A DNA stretch of 64,000 nucleotides from JAWLHU01 sp049325315 (lineage in GTDB: Bacteria > Bacillota > Sulfobacillia > Symbiobacteriales > Symbiobacteriaceae): assembly GCA_049325315.1 (NCBI GenBank), contig JBMONB010000074.1:1-64000 (forward strand), read 5' to 3'. Of this stretch, positions 16,462 through 24,848 are shown piece by piece. Every line of letters starts with the position of its first letter. Position 1 is the first letter of the stretch. The notes under the pieces are model-generated. The model was not told the origin of the DNA. It made no database searches and saw only the letters and a program-made list of their open reading frames with translations. The translations under genes were made by a program, and so were the position numbers.

Positions 16462-17207
16462 GCTTTAGCCGTATAGCTTTCCCGCTCCTCCACCAGCTCG
16501 GCCACCGGGCAGAATGCCCGAGCCTCCGCCAGCACCTCCGCCGGGTCGATGCCCGGGCGCAGGTGGGTCAAGAGAAGCTTGCCGACGCCAGCCCTCACCG
16601 CCAGCTCTCCGGCTTCGGCGCCGGTCTGGTGGCCGTAGGTGGCCCGCTCGGCGCCGGTCGCCTGGGTGTAGGTGGCCTCGGTCAGGAGCAGGTCGACCCC
16701 GGCCGCAAAGGGGGCCAGGTCGATGGCGGTGCCGGTGTCGCCGGTGTAGACCAGCGAGCCGGTGGGGCCGTCGATCCGCACCGCCCAGCAGGGCCGGGGG
16801 TGATCGGTGGGGTGCCAGCGGAGCGAGAGTTCGCCGATCTGGAGCCCCTCATCCACCGGGAGCGGCCGGACCTCCACCGTTCCCGGAATCAGCGGCTCGA
16901 GCCACTGCCGGGGGCCGGCGGGCTCCAGCGGGGCGTAGATCGGAAGCGGGCCGGTGCAGCGGCCCGCCCTCTGCGCCACCCAGATCGCATACTGAAGCGA
17001 GTGCAGGTCGGCGATGTGGTCCTCGTGCAGGTGGCTGACGAAGACCGCTGTCAGCCGCGCAGGGTCCAGCAACTCCTGCAGCCGGGAGAGGGTGCCGGGC
17101 CCGCCGTCGAGCAGCAGGTTGGCCCCGCCCGCTTCGACCAGGTAGCCCGTTCCGGCCCCGCCTGCCGGGGCAAAGGGCGCCCAGCGCCCCAGGATCGTCA
17201 GTTTCAC
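16458..17207 (-). CDS. Metallo-beta-lactamase-fold hydrolase (YhfI-like)
   Basis: This 249-residue cytosolic protein has the metal-binding signature HLHEDH near residue 60. It also has GDTGTAIDL with the bridging Asp, and further His residues towards the C terminus (LLLTHLRPG). The layout resembles RNase Z/YhfI-type hydrolases rather than antibiotic-degrading enzymes. The exosite of true RNase Z is not evident, so a phosphodiesterase of unknown substrate is the safest call. It starts 17 bases after the ABC permease gene and may be the last gene of that transcript. Confidence 0.82.
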   Translation of the reverse strand: MKLTILGRWAPFAPAGGAGTGYLVEAGGANLLLDGGPGTLSRLQELLDPARLTAVFVSHLHEDHIADLHSLQYAIWVAQRAGRCTGPLPIYAPLEPAGPRQWLEPLIPGTVEVRPLPVDEGLQIGELSLRWHPTDHPRPCWAVRIDGPTGSLVYTGDTGTAIDLAPFAAGVDLLLTEATYTQATGAERATYGHQTGAEAGELAVRAGVGKLLLTHLRPGIDPAEVLAEARAFCPVAELVEERESYTAKA

Positions 17208-17224
17208 GTCTGCTTACGCCCCCG

Positions 17225-18052
17225 CTACTTGATACCGCTCTGCATGAAGCTGCTGATAAACTGCCGCTGGAAGACCAGGAACAGCCCCAGCAGCGGCAGG
17301 ATCACCAGCACCGTGCCCGCCGTCACCAGCGACCAGTCGGCGCCGGCCTCCACGGCCTTGGCGAAGAGCGCCAGGCCCACGGTGAGGGGGCGCTTGTCGG
17401 GCGTGTTGGTGACGATCATCGGCCAGAAGAAGTTGTTCCAGTGGTAGCTGACCGAAACCAGGCCGAAGGCGACCAGGGTGGGCCGGGCCAGCGGAATGAA
17501 GACCCGCCAGAGGATCTGCATGGTGTTGCACCCGTCGATCTTGGCCGCCTCCTCCAGCTCCTTCGGCACCTGCCGGAAGGTCTGGCGAATCAGGAAGGTG
17601 CCGAAGGCCGAGGCCACGTAGGGCAGCATCATCGCCAGGTGCGTGTTGACCAGCCCAAAGAAGCGCACGGTGGTGTAGTTGGGCACTACCAGGGCCTCCG
17701 CCGGGACCATCAGCTGGAGCAGGAAGAGCAGGAAGATCACGTCCCGCCCCCAAAACTCCATGCGGGCAAAGACGAAGGCGGCCAGGGTGGTGGTCACCAG
17801 CTGAAGCGAGAGAATGCCTACCACGAGGATGATCGTGTTGAGGTAGTACTGGCTGAAGGGCGCGTACTCCCAGGCTCGGGCGAAGTTGGCCAGCGTCACG
17901 TCGGTGGTGATCCAGGAGCCCACGCCCACCGACTGGTCCGCCGGGCGCAGCGACGTGGCGAATGTCCAGAGCAGGGGGATGACCCAGGCGGCGGCCATCA
18001 GCCCCAGAATCAGCAGGACAGGAATCGAGATCCTGTTCCGGTGATCGCGCAC
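17225..18052 (-). CDS. Carbohydrate ABC transporter permease (MalG/UgpE type)
   Basis: This 275-residue inner-membrane protein has six predicted segments and the EAA loop EEAAKIDGCNTMQILWRVFIPL, which contacts the ATPase. It pairs with the second permease 13 bases upstream. The start is GTG with GGGGGG before it. The family is CUT1 (sugar) importers. No ATPase gene lies in the operon, which is common in Gram-positives where a shared MsmX-type ATPase serves several importers. Confidence 0.92.
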   Translation of the reverse strand: MRDHRNRISIPVLLILGLMAAAWVIPLLWTFATSLRPADQSVGVGSWITTDVTLANFARAWEYAPFSQYYLNTIILVVGILSLQLVTTTLAAFVFARMEFWGRDVIFLLFLLQLMVPAEALVVPNYTTVRFFGLVNTHLAMMLPYVASAFGTFLIRQTFRQVPKELEEAAKIDGCNTMQILWRVFIPLARPTLVAFGLVSVSYHWNNFFWPMIVTNTPDKRPLTVGLALFAKAVEAGADWSLVTAGTVLVILPLLGLFLVFQRQFISSFMQSGIK

Positions 18053-18064
18053 AGAGGTCCCCCC

Positions 18065-18994
18065 TTAGTTGTAGTGGATCTTCTTGTCGACCCACTGGTT
18101 CTGAATGATCGCCAGAATCAGCAGGATCACCACGAGGATCACGGTCATGGTGGAGGCCATGCCCCTGTCGAAGAAGCTGAACGCCTGCTCAAACAGGTAG
18201 TAGAGCAGGAGGTTGGTCGCGTTGTTGGGACCGCCGCCGGTCATGAGGAAGAGCTGGTCCACGGTCTTGAACGAGTTGATAATCGAGACCGTGGTGACGA
18301 ACAGCGTCGTCGGCATCAGCAGCGGGAAGGTGAGCCGGCGGAACTGGACCCAGGCGTTGGCGCCGTCGAGGTCAGCCGCCTCGTAAAGCTCACCGGGCAG
18401 GTTCTGGAGCCCGGCGAGGTAGAAGAGCATGAAGTAGCCGGCGTCCTTCCAGACCGTCATCAGCATGATGGCCGGAAGGGCGTAAGTTGCGCTCCCCAGG
18501 AAGTTGATATCGGGGATGCCAAAGAAGGCGAGGAACCGGTTGATAATCCCGTACTGCGGGGTGTACATGAAGAGCCAGATGGTGGCGGCGGACATCATCG
18601 GGATGACCGTGGGGTAAAAGAACAGGGTCCGGAAGAGGCCGCTGCTCCGGAACCGCTTGTTGAGCTGAATCGCCAGGAACATGGCCAGGGCGAGGCTGAA
18701 GGGAACCGTGCCTACCGCGAAGACCAGGGTGTTCTTCATCACCTGGTGGAAGGCCGGGGACGCAAAGAGCGCCTTGTAGTTCGCAAAGCCGGCCCATACC
18801 ATCTGCTGCTTGGTGGCCATGTTGATCTCAAAGAGGCTCATGTAGCCCGCAGCCAGCATGGGGTAGATGGTGAAGGCCAGCAGCAGAACCAGGGCGGGCG
18901 AAAGCATCAGGTACGGTCTCCACCAACCGGTGGAGACCGTACCCCGCCTCGCCGCCGCTCTGCGCTCAGGCTGAACGACGGGGGTTTGCGCCAT
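18065..18994 (-). CDS. Carbohydrate ABC transporter permease (MalF/UgpA type)
   Basis: This 309-residue membrane protein has an Arg-rich N terminus, then six or so segments. Its EAA loop is LYEAADLDGANAWVQFRRLTFPLL. It is the MalF-like partner of the adjacent permease, and the two would form the channel of a CUT1-type importer. It lies 8 bases after the binding-protein gene. The transported sugar cannot be told from sequence alone. Confidence 0.92.
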   Translation of the reverse strand: MAQTPVVQPERRAAARRGTVSTGWWRPYLMLSPALVLLLAFTIYPMLAAGYMSLFEINMATKQQMVWAGFANYKALFASPAFHQVMKNTLVFAVGTVPFSLALAMFLAIQLNKRFRSSGLFRTLFFYPTVIPMMSAATIWLFMYTPQYGIINRFLAFFGIPDINFLGSATYALPAIMLMTVWKDAGYFMLFYLAGLQNLPGELYEAADLDGANAWVQFRRLTFPLLMPTTLFVTTVSIINSFKTVDQLFLMTGGGPNNATNLLLYYLFEQAFSFFDRGMASTMTVILVVILLILAIIQNQWVDKKIHYN

Positions 18995-19002
18995 AGCCAG
19001 CC

Positions 19003-20346
19003 CTACTTCTTCTTGAACGGAGCCAGAATGGTCTCCGCTTCCTTCTGGGCGGCATCCATGGCGGTCTTCACGTCGGACTTGCCGGTGATGATCGCCTGGA
19101 GCTGGTTGCCATAGGCCTTGTAGATCTGCGGGTTGTTGTGGACGGACAACTCAGCCGCGGCGTACTGCAGCTGGTCGCGGGCCACCAGGACGTTGGGATC
19201 CTTGGCGGCGGCGTCCTTCATGGTCTTGGTCTCAAAGGAGGACTTCCGCGGGGCGACATAGCCGGTATCGAGGCCCCACTTGGCCTGCACCTCGGCGTCG
19301 GTCATGTGCCGGACGAACTTCCAGGCAGCCTCCTGCTTCTCCTTGGAGAGACCCTTGAAGATGTAGAAGTTACCACCGCCGGTGGGGGCGCCATGGCCCT
19401 TCGGGCCGGCCGGGAGGAAGGCCACGCCGAACTTGAACTTGGCGTTCTTGGTGATGTTGGCCAGCGAGCCGGAGGAGTGGTAGATCATGCCGACCTTGCC
19501 CGAGATGAAGTCGGTCGGGGCGGCGGTCCAGGCGATAACGCCCTCAGGCATCACCTTGTGGGTGTAGGCCAGGTCCCTCCAGAAGGTAAGGCCCTGAATA
19601 TTCTCCGGGGAGTTGAAGTAGACTTCCTTGCCATCGGCACTCATCAGGTTCTTGCCGGACTGAATGGCGAAGCCCTGCGTCAGCCAGTAGGGGTAGCCGT
19701 CAGAGGGGATCTTGATGCCCCAGACGCCCTCGGCCGGGTTGGTGATCTTCTTGGCGGCGTCGACCAGCTCGTCCCAGGTCTTCGGGGCCTCCTTGTAACC
19801 CGCCTTCTCCAGGAGCTCCTTGTTGTAGTACATGACCACCATGGAGCGCTGGAAGGGGATGCCGTAGGTGGTGCCGTTGATCTGCGAGTTGGCCATGAAG
19901 GCCGGGAAGAAGTCGGCCAGGTACTGGGCACCATCCTTGTCGGCCTTGATCAGGTCGTCCAGCGGAATGATGGCGTCCTGGTCGGTCAGGGTATAGATAT
20001 CGGTGGAGAGGAGCACCGCTACCTCGGGCTTCTGCCCGCCCTGAATCAGGGTCTGGACCTTGGTGAGGGTGTCGGCGTAGTTGCCGGAGAAGACCGGCTT
20101 CACCTTGATGTGCGGGTTGGCCTTGGTGAACTCAGCGACCATGTTGTCAATGATCTTGGTCAGGGGGCCACCGACCGCTACCGGATAGTAGAAGCTGATC
20201 TCTACTTCCTTGGGCTGCTCGGTCTTGGGAGCCTCGCCCGCCTTCGGGGTCTCGGTGGGCTTGGGCTCGGTCTTGGAGCCGCCACAACCGGCTACCAGAG
20301 CAAGAAGAAAAACGACCAGGAACATGCTGAGAATGCGCCGTGACAT
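19003..20346 (-). CDS. Extracellular solute-binding lipoprotein (family 1, sugar type)
   Basis: This 447-residue lipoprotein has a signal peptide ending in the lipobox LVAGC and then a Lys/Glu/Pro-rich linker (SKTEPKPTETPKAGEAPK). The mature part is a family-1 periplasmic-binding fold like MalE/UgpB (IPFQRSMVVMYYNKELLEKAG, KTWDELVDAAKKI). It captures a sugar or glycerol-phosphodiester for the two permeases downstream. GGAGG precedes the ATG at proper spacing. The leader contains a terminator hairpin. Confidence 0.93.
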   Translation of the reverse strand: MSRRILSMFLVVFLLALVAGCGGSKTEPKPTETPKAGEAPKTEQPKEVEISFYYPVAVGGPLTKIIDNMVAEFTKANPHIKVKPVFSGNYADTLTKVQTLIQGGQKPEVAVLLSTDIYTLTDQDAIIPLDDLIKADKDGAQYLADFFPAFMANSQINGTTYGIPFQRSMVVMYYNKELLEKAGYKEAPKTWDELVDAAKKITNPAEGVWGIKIPSDGYPYWLTQGFAIQSGKNLMSADGKEVYFNSPENIQGLTFWRDLAYTHKVMPEGVIAWTAAPTDFISGKVGMIYHSSGSLANITKNAKFKFGVAFLPAGPKGHGAPTGGGNFYIFKGLSKEKQEAAWKFVRHMTDAEVQAKWGLDTGYVAPRKSSFETKTMKDAAAKDPNVLVARDQLQYAAAELSVHNNPQIYKAYGNQLQAIITGKSDVKTAMDAAQKEAETILAPFKKK

Positions 20347-20691
20347 GGAATAGATGCCCTCCTTCGAATCGCTTTGCCACCCAGGGACGAATCAGCGCCC
20401 TCCAACGGCGTTCTGTCGGACGTAAAAAAGACCCAGTGGAAAGACGTGTCTTTTCACATGGGTCTCCTCCCGCTCGACCGACAGCCCAAAAGGAGGTGGG
20501 CTGAGGGTGCTTCCCGGGGTAATAGATTCGTGGCTGGTCTATCCCATCCTTCTGCCCCCGAAAAATTTGTGCCTTTCTTGTGGCCCGGTCGGAACGGTAC
20601 TGCCCTTCCACCGATCAGGGCTTCCCACCTCCCTCGCTGCCTGCCATAATGAGAGGAGACCTGAGACTGTACCTGGACAAGGAGGCCTCGC
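20347..20691 (-). promoter_or_regulatory. Long leader of the ABC importer operon
   Basis: No gene was found in this 345-base gap. On the minus strand it could fold into several stems and contains an internal intrinsic terminator (20423-20465) 75 bases before the binding-protein start. No known riboswitch core (T-box, SAM, TPP, cobalamin, c-di-GMP) was recognised. The lgt binding site AAGGAGG occupies its other end. Confidence 0.35.
20423..20465 (-). terminator. Terminator hairpin in the ABC operon leader
   Basis: On the minus strand AGACCCA-TG-TGAAAAGAC pairs imperfectly with GTCTTTCCAC-TGGGTCT, followed by TTTTTT. It faces the importer operon with no gene before it on that strand. It is therefore either an attenuator or the end of an independent small RNA. 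Confidence 0.65.
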
Positions 20692-21495
20692 ATGTTGAAC
20701 GCAGCCTTCATCGACCCTGTGGCGATTCAGATCGGCCCACTCAGCATCCGCTGGTATGGGCTTATTATCGTGACCGCGATCATGACAGCCATCTGGCTGG
20801 CCTACCGAGAGGCGAAGCACCGGGATCTCGACCCCGAGTTCGTGCCGGACCTGGGCATGGTCCTGGTGCCGACCGGCATTCTAGGGGCGCGGCTCTATGA
20901 GGTCTTCTTCCTCCAGTGGCCCTACTATAGCCAGCACCCCGGCGAGATTCTCGCCATCTGGCAGGGCGGTCTGGCGATTCATGGCGCCGTGCTCGGCGCC
21001 ACGCTGGCCGGTGCGATCTTCATGTACCTTCGCAAGCAGCCCTTCTGGCCCTGGGCTGACATCGTGGCCCCGGCGCTCATTCTGGCGCAGGCCATCGGCC
21101 GGTGGGGGAACTTCTTCAACCAGGAGGCCTATGGCAGCCCTGCCCCCGAGTCGGTGGTCAACCTCATGCCCAACTGGCTCCGGGAGGGCATGACGATCAA
21201 TGGAACGGTGATGCACCCCACCTTCCTCTACGAGTCGGTCTGGAATCTGCTCTCCTTCTTCGTGGTCTACTACTTCCACCGGAAGAAGGCCCCTACCGGT
21301 GTCGTCTTCAGCCTCTACCTGATCACCTATAACGCCGGACGTCTCATGATTGAAGGGATCCGGGAGGACTCCTCCTTCATCTTCGGCTGGATTCGGGTGG
21401 CGCAGCTCACCTCGCTGGTGCTGGTTCTGCTGGGCTTCGGACTGCTCTTCTACCACCTGAAGCGGCATCAGAAGAAGACCGACCAGAGCGCGTAA
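20692..21495 (+). CDS. lgt: Prolipoprotein diacylglyceryl transferase
   Basis: This 267-residue integral membrane enzyme transfers diacylglycerol from phosphatidylglycerol to the lipobox cysteine of prolipoproteins. The family signature is GRWGNFFNQEAYG near residue 140. The conserved IRWYG and HGAVLGA stretches near the N terminus are also present. Seven membrane segments are likely. AAGGAGG lies before the ATG. It stands alone between two terminators; the lipoprotein substrates in this window include the sugar-binding protein and TupA. Confidence 0.97.
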   Translation: MLNAAFIDPVAIQIGPLSIRWYGLIIVTAIMTAIWLAYREAKHRDLDPEFVPDLGMVLVPTGILGARLYEVFFLQWPYYSQHPGEILAIWQGGLAIHGAVLGATLAGAIFMYLRKQPFWPWADIVAPALILAQAIGRWGNFFNQEAYGSPAPESVVNLMPNWLREGMTINGTVMHPTFLYESVWNLLSFFVVYYFHRKKAPTGVVFSLYLITYNAGRLMIEGIREDSSFIFGWIRVAQLTSLVLVLLGFGLLFYHLKRHQKKTDQSA

Positions 21496-21496
21496 G

Positions 21497-21534
21497 AAAA
21501 AAGCCCTCGGGCCGTGTGGCCTGAGGGCTTTTTC
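21497..21534. terminator. Bidirectional terminator between lgt and the cytochrome operon
   Basis: GCCCTCGGGCC-GTGT-GGCCTGAGGGC is flanked by AAAAAA and TTTTT, so it can work in both directions between the convergent transcripts. Confidence 0.9.
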
Positions 21535-21546
21535 GTGTCACGCCGG

Positions 21547-23040
21547 CTACTTCCCGATCGCCTTGCGGAGATCAGACAGCGTCTTGTTGACGTTGTTCAG
21601 GATCTTGATGGCGTACTCGAAGTTGTGGGCGCCCTTGGAGGCATCGGCCTCCACGAACAGCAGGTTGGACTTCGCCGCATCGAACTTCGCCTTCTGGTCG
21701 GCGTTCAGAATGCCCAGATTGGCGGTGAGCACAGCGAGGTCGTTCTTGGCGGCCTCCATGCGGCGCTCCACAGATTCCTGCCACATCGTGAAGTAAACCT
21801 CACGGGACTCCGCGGTGGAGTTGGTATGGCAGGCGGTGCAGGAGTCCTGCCGAGTGGTGCCAACCACCTCAGACGGCTTGATCACCCGCATCAGGTGGTT
21901 GCCTTCGGTCATGTGGCACTCCACGCAGGACAGCTCGGAGTGGGCGCCGATGGTCTTGGCAACGCCGATAGCGCCGTAGCCCGCCAGCATCTCCTTCATG
22001 GGATGATGCGGGGTCGAACCCGGCTTCATCTCCCCACCCTCGGGGAGGCTGCCGTTATGGCAAGCGATGCAGAGATCGTTCGCCGGCATGCGGAGCTGGC
22101 CCTCGTGGGTGCTGTTGTGCGGGTCGTGGCAGGCCGAGCAGGTGACGCCCTGCGTGTAGATGGCATGATCCTTCGGGGCCGGCTTGCCCGCCAGGTGGTT
22201 CTGGAAGGCCTCAGCCGCATGGCACTTGAAGCAGGACTCTCTGGCGTGTCCGGTGGTGGCCGGCGATCCCAGCGCCTTGGCATGAGCCGACTTCTCCCAC
22301 AGCGGGTACTGCCGGATCTTCGGATAGCCCATCAGGCTCGGGAACAGGCCCTCGTGCGGGTCAGGAATCTTCGGGAGCTGCCAGCCGGTGGCATTGAGGT
22401 CATCACCAGGCTTGTAGTTGGGCCAGCGGGCGCCGTCCGACGAAGAGCCGCCGGTATGGCACTGGCCGCAGACCTGCGAGTCGTCGGTCGCTGTGATCAT
22501 CGACAACTCGCCGTGGCTGAGCACATGGTCACGGCCCGGGCCATGGCACGCCTCACAGCCGATACCAGGATCCGCGAACTCCGCTGTCACCTTGTCCCAG
22601 CCGGTGACATGGCAACCTGCGCAGTCCGTCTCCCAGTTGGCGCCGCCCTTGTAGGCGGCATACTGCTGCTTTGCCGGATCCCATCTGACGTTCAGGTACT
22701 TCAGCTCACCTGTCTCCGGATCCCGTGCCAGGAAACGCTGTCCGGCGACGATCCAGGCTGCCTTCAGCAGCTCAGCCTTCAGCTCTTCCGGGGCCGTGTT
22801 CATGTCACCCGGCAGGTCGCTGAACTTGAAGACCTGGGTGATCATGTGGGCGTGGCCGGTCTCCGCCCAGTTCTCAAACTTGTCGACATGGCAGCCGAGA
22901 CAAGCCTTTGAACCAAGGTACTCCGGCAACCCCCCATTGGACTTCGCACCGGAGACCGTGATACCCGCCGCCAGAGCGATCAGAGCTGCAAGGGCTGCAA
23001 TAATGGCAACCTTTAACGCCTTCCGCTTCGTCATTTCCAT
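21547..23040 (-). CDS. Nine-haem c-type cytochrome, copy 1
   Basis: This 497-residue exported protein has an N-terminal hydrophobic signal/anchor (about 8-30) and nine CxxCH motifs: CLGCH, CAGCH, CEACH, CGQCH, CFKCH, CSACH, CIACH, CVECH and CTACH. The pattern (GCEACHGPGRDH) resembles the cytochrome c554 family. A haem-free helical C-terminal stretch of about 100 residues follows. No CxxCK (NrfA active site) is present. The ATG with GGAGGTGCC upstream is preferred over an in-frame upstream extension. It shares sequence and 5' leader with the next gene upstream, so it is a tandem duplicate. The role is inferred electron transfer. Confidence 0.9.
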   Translation of the reverse strand: MEMTKRKALKVAIIAALAALIALAAGITVSGAKSNGGLPEYLGSKACLGCHVDKFENWAETGHAHMITQVFKFSDLPGDMNTAPEELKAELLKAAWIVAGQRFLARDPETGELKYLNVRWDPAKQQYAAYKGGANWETDCAGCHVTGWDKVTAEFADPGIGCEACHGPGRDHVLSHGELSMITATDDSQVCGQCHTGGSSSDGARWPNYKPGDDLNATGWQLPKIPDPHEGLFPSLMGYPKIRQYPLWEKSAHAKALGSPATTGHARESCFKCHAAEAFQNHLAGKPAPKDHAIYTQGVTCSACHDPHNSTHEGQLRMPANDLCIACHNGSLPEGGEMKPGSTPHHPMKEMLAGYGAIGVAKTIGAHSELSCVECHMTEGNHLMRVIKPSEVVGTTRQDSCTACHTNSTAESREVYFTMWQESVERRMEAAKNDLAVLTANLGILNADQKAKFDAAKSNLLFVEADASKGAHNFEYAIKILNNVNKTLSDLRKAIGK

Positions 23041-23186
23041 GGCACCTCCTTTCCCTGGGAACCGATTATTTCCCAACCACCCCTTGCGGGGTGGGACTGG
23101 GAGAATTCAAAATTTATTGTGTTGTCTGATTGTAAGTGAGGTGGGATGAGGCCACCGATGTCCTTGCAAAGTGGTAACAACCCCCT

Positions 23187-23237
23187 ACAATGACTGAAGA
23201 CCCAGCGGGCTTAGCGCCTCTGAGTCTTCAGTATTGT
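23187..23237 (-). repeat. Long intergenic hairpin between the two nine-haem genes
   Basis: ACTGAAGAC (23193-23201) and GTCTTCAGT (23224-23232) form a stem that can be extended by ACAAT/ATTGT with one bulged base. It lies just after the upstream cytochrome stop codon. With no T-run it may act as message stabiliser or processing site rather than terminator. Confidence 0.45.
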
Positions 23238-23249
23238 CTGGTGGTCGGA

Positions 23250-24749
23250 CTACCGGCCGGTGGCCTTCCGGAAGGCGGCGATGTCCTTCTGGGCCTTGGT
23301 CAGGATCTTGATGGCGTACTCAAAGTTGTGAGCACCCTTCGAGTGATCCTTCATGACGAACCAGTAGTTGGCCCGAGCCTTGACGTACTCGTCCATCTGC
23401 GCCTTGGTAAAGAAGTTCGGGTTGGCCTTGATGACCTCTTCGATCACCTTTACGTCGGCGTCGATGATCTCCATCCGCCGGCTGACGCTCTCCTGCCACA
23501 GGGACAGGTAGACGTCGCGGGACTCGGCGCTGGAGTTGTCGTGGCACTTGGTGCAGCTGTCCTTGCGGGTCGTGCCGATCACGTCCTCAGGCTTGATCAC
23601 CTTCATCATGTGATTGCCTTCGGTCATGTGGCAGTCGATGCACTTGAGGTCGGAGTGGGCGCCCTTGGTCTCGGGGATGTCATAGGCGGCGTAGCCACCC
23701 AGCATCTCGGCCTGTGGGGCGTGCGGCGGGCGAACCAGCGTCAGGGGCCGATCCTTGCCGTGCACGTTGTGGCAGGAGATGCACAGCGCCTGGGGCTCCA
23801 TGCGGAGCTGACCGGGCTCGGTGCTGTTGTGTGGCTCATGGCAGACCGCGCAGGTAACGCCGTTCTTGTCAATACCGTGCTCCGCGATGGAATAGGTCTC
23901 GCCATTCCAGTTCATGAGCGTAGCATTCGCGGTGTGACAGTTCATGCAGTACTCGCGGTTCCGGTCGACCGTCAGGGTGTAGGCCTGGGCGTGAGCCGAG
24001 GCCTCCCACATGGCGTACTGCCGCAGCTTGGGCTTGTTGTACTCCGGAACGGGGCCTTCCGGATCGACCTTGTGGTAGGTGAAGCCGGCCTCCTCGAGCG
24101 ACTCCATCGACGGGTGGTAGCCCACCGGCCAGCCGGTGCCGTCAGCCGCCTTGCCGCTGCCGTTATGGCACTGGCCGCAAGCCGCCGAGTTGGTGGTCGT
24201 GGTAATCAGGGAGATGTCGCCCTTGCCAAGCACGTGGTCACGGCCCGGGCCATGGCACATCTCGCAGCCGATACCGGGTTCTGCGAACTCAGCGATAGAC
24301 TTGTCCCAACCGGTGGAGTGGCAGCCGGCACAGCCGGTCTCCCAGTTGTTTCCGCCCTTGTAGGAGACATACTGCTGCTTCGCTGAATCCCACCTCACGT
24401 TCAGGTAGCTGAGGGCACCTGTGTTCGGGTCCCGTGCCAGGAAACGCTGTCCGGCGACGATCCAGGCTGCCTTCTGCAGCTCAGCCTTCTGCTCTTCCGA
24501 GGCCGTGTTGATGTCCCCCGGCAGGTCGCTCGGCTTGAAGACCTGGGTGACCATATGAGCATGGCCCGACTCTCCCCAGCTGCCGTACTTGTCGACATGG
24601 CAGCCAAGACAGGCCTTCGAACCAAGATACTCTGGAAGCTCACCCTTCGACTTCGCACTGGTGGCGGTAACACCGGCAGCCAGCGCGAGCAGGGCTACGA
24701 GGCTGGTGATAATGGCAACCTTCAACGCCTTCCGCTTCGTCATTTCCAT
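23250..24749 (-). CDS. Nine-haem c-type cytochrome, copy 2
   Basis: This 499-residue exported protein is a paralogue of the downstream gene. It starts with the same MEMTKRKALKVAII and has nine CxxCH motifs: CLGCH, CAGCH, CEMCH, CGQCH, CMNCH, CAVCH, CISCH, CIDCH and CTKCH. The c554-like GCEMCHGPGRDH and the haem-free helical C terminus are conserved. Divergence between copies is concentrated in the central third (here with FTYHKVDPEGPVPEYNKPK), which may define different partners. The leader CCATGGCACCTCCTTTCCC is shared with copy 1. No catalytic motif of a known multihaem reductase is visible. Confidence 0.9.
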   Translation of the reverse strand: MEMTKRKALKVAIITSLVALLALAAGVTATSAKSKGELPEYLGSKACLGCHVDKYGSWGESGHAHMVTQVFKPSDLPGDINTASEEQKAELQKAAWIVAGQRFLARDPNTGALSYLNVRWDSAKQQYVSYKGGNNWETGCAGCHSTGWDKSIAEFAEPGIGCEMCHGPGRDHVLGKGDISLITTTTNSAACGQCHNGSGKAADGTGWPVGYHPSMESLEEAGFTYHKVDPEGPVPEYNKPKLRQYAMWEASAHAQAYTLTVDRNREYCMNCHTANATLMNWNGETYSIAEHGIDKNGVTCAVCHEPHNSTEPGQLRMEPQALCISCHNVHGKDRPLTLVRPPHAPQAEMLGGYAAYDIPETKGAHSDLKCIDCHMTEGNHMMKVIKPEDVIGTTRKDSCTKCHDNSSAESRDVYLSLWQESVSRRMEIIDADVKVIEEVIKANPNFFTKAQMDEYVKARANYWFVMKDHSKGAHNFEYAIKILTKAQKDIAAFRKATGR

Positions 24750-24848
24750 GGCACCTCCTTTCCCTGGTTCAGATTATTTCCCAACCACCACATACGCGGT
24801 GGGCGTGGGCCTGGAAAGCTTACGGCATCGAGGGGAAAGGGGCCGGGA

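Noticed and set aside
17441..19114. A 557-codon open frame opposite the ABC permeases
   Set aside because: It is rich in Gly, His, Gln and Asp as expected of an antisense frame over membrane genes, and both permeases have proper family motifs.
20420..20640. SRP RNA, 6S RNA or cobalamin riboswitch
   Set aside because: Core motifs of these families could not be matched; only a terminator hairpin is certain.
23190..24386. Long open frame opposite the second nine-haem cytochrome
   Set aside because: The minus-strand frame has nine CxxCH motifs; the opposite frame is a shadow.
21547..24749. NrfA-type nitrite reductase or hydroxylamine oxidoreductase identity for the nine-haem proteins
   Set aside because: No CxxCK active-site motif is present, and no clear catalytic haem environment can be shown from sequence. 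Only a c554-like electron-transfer role is supported.
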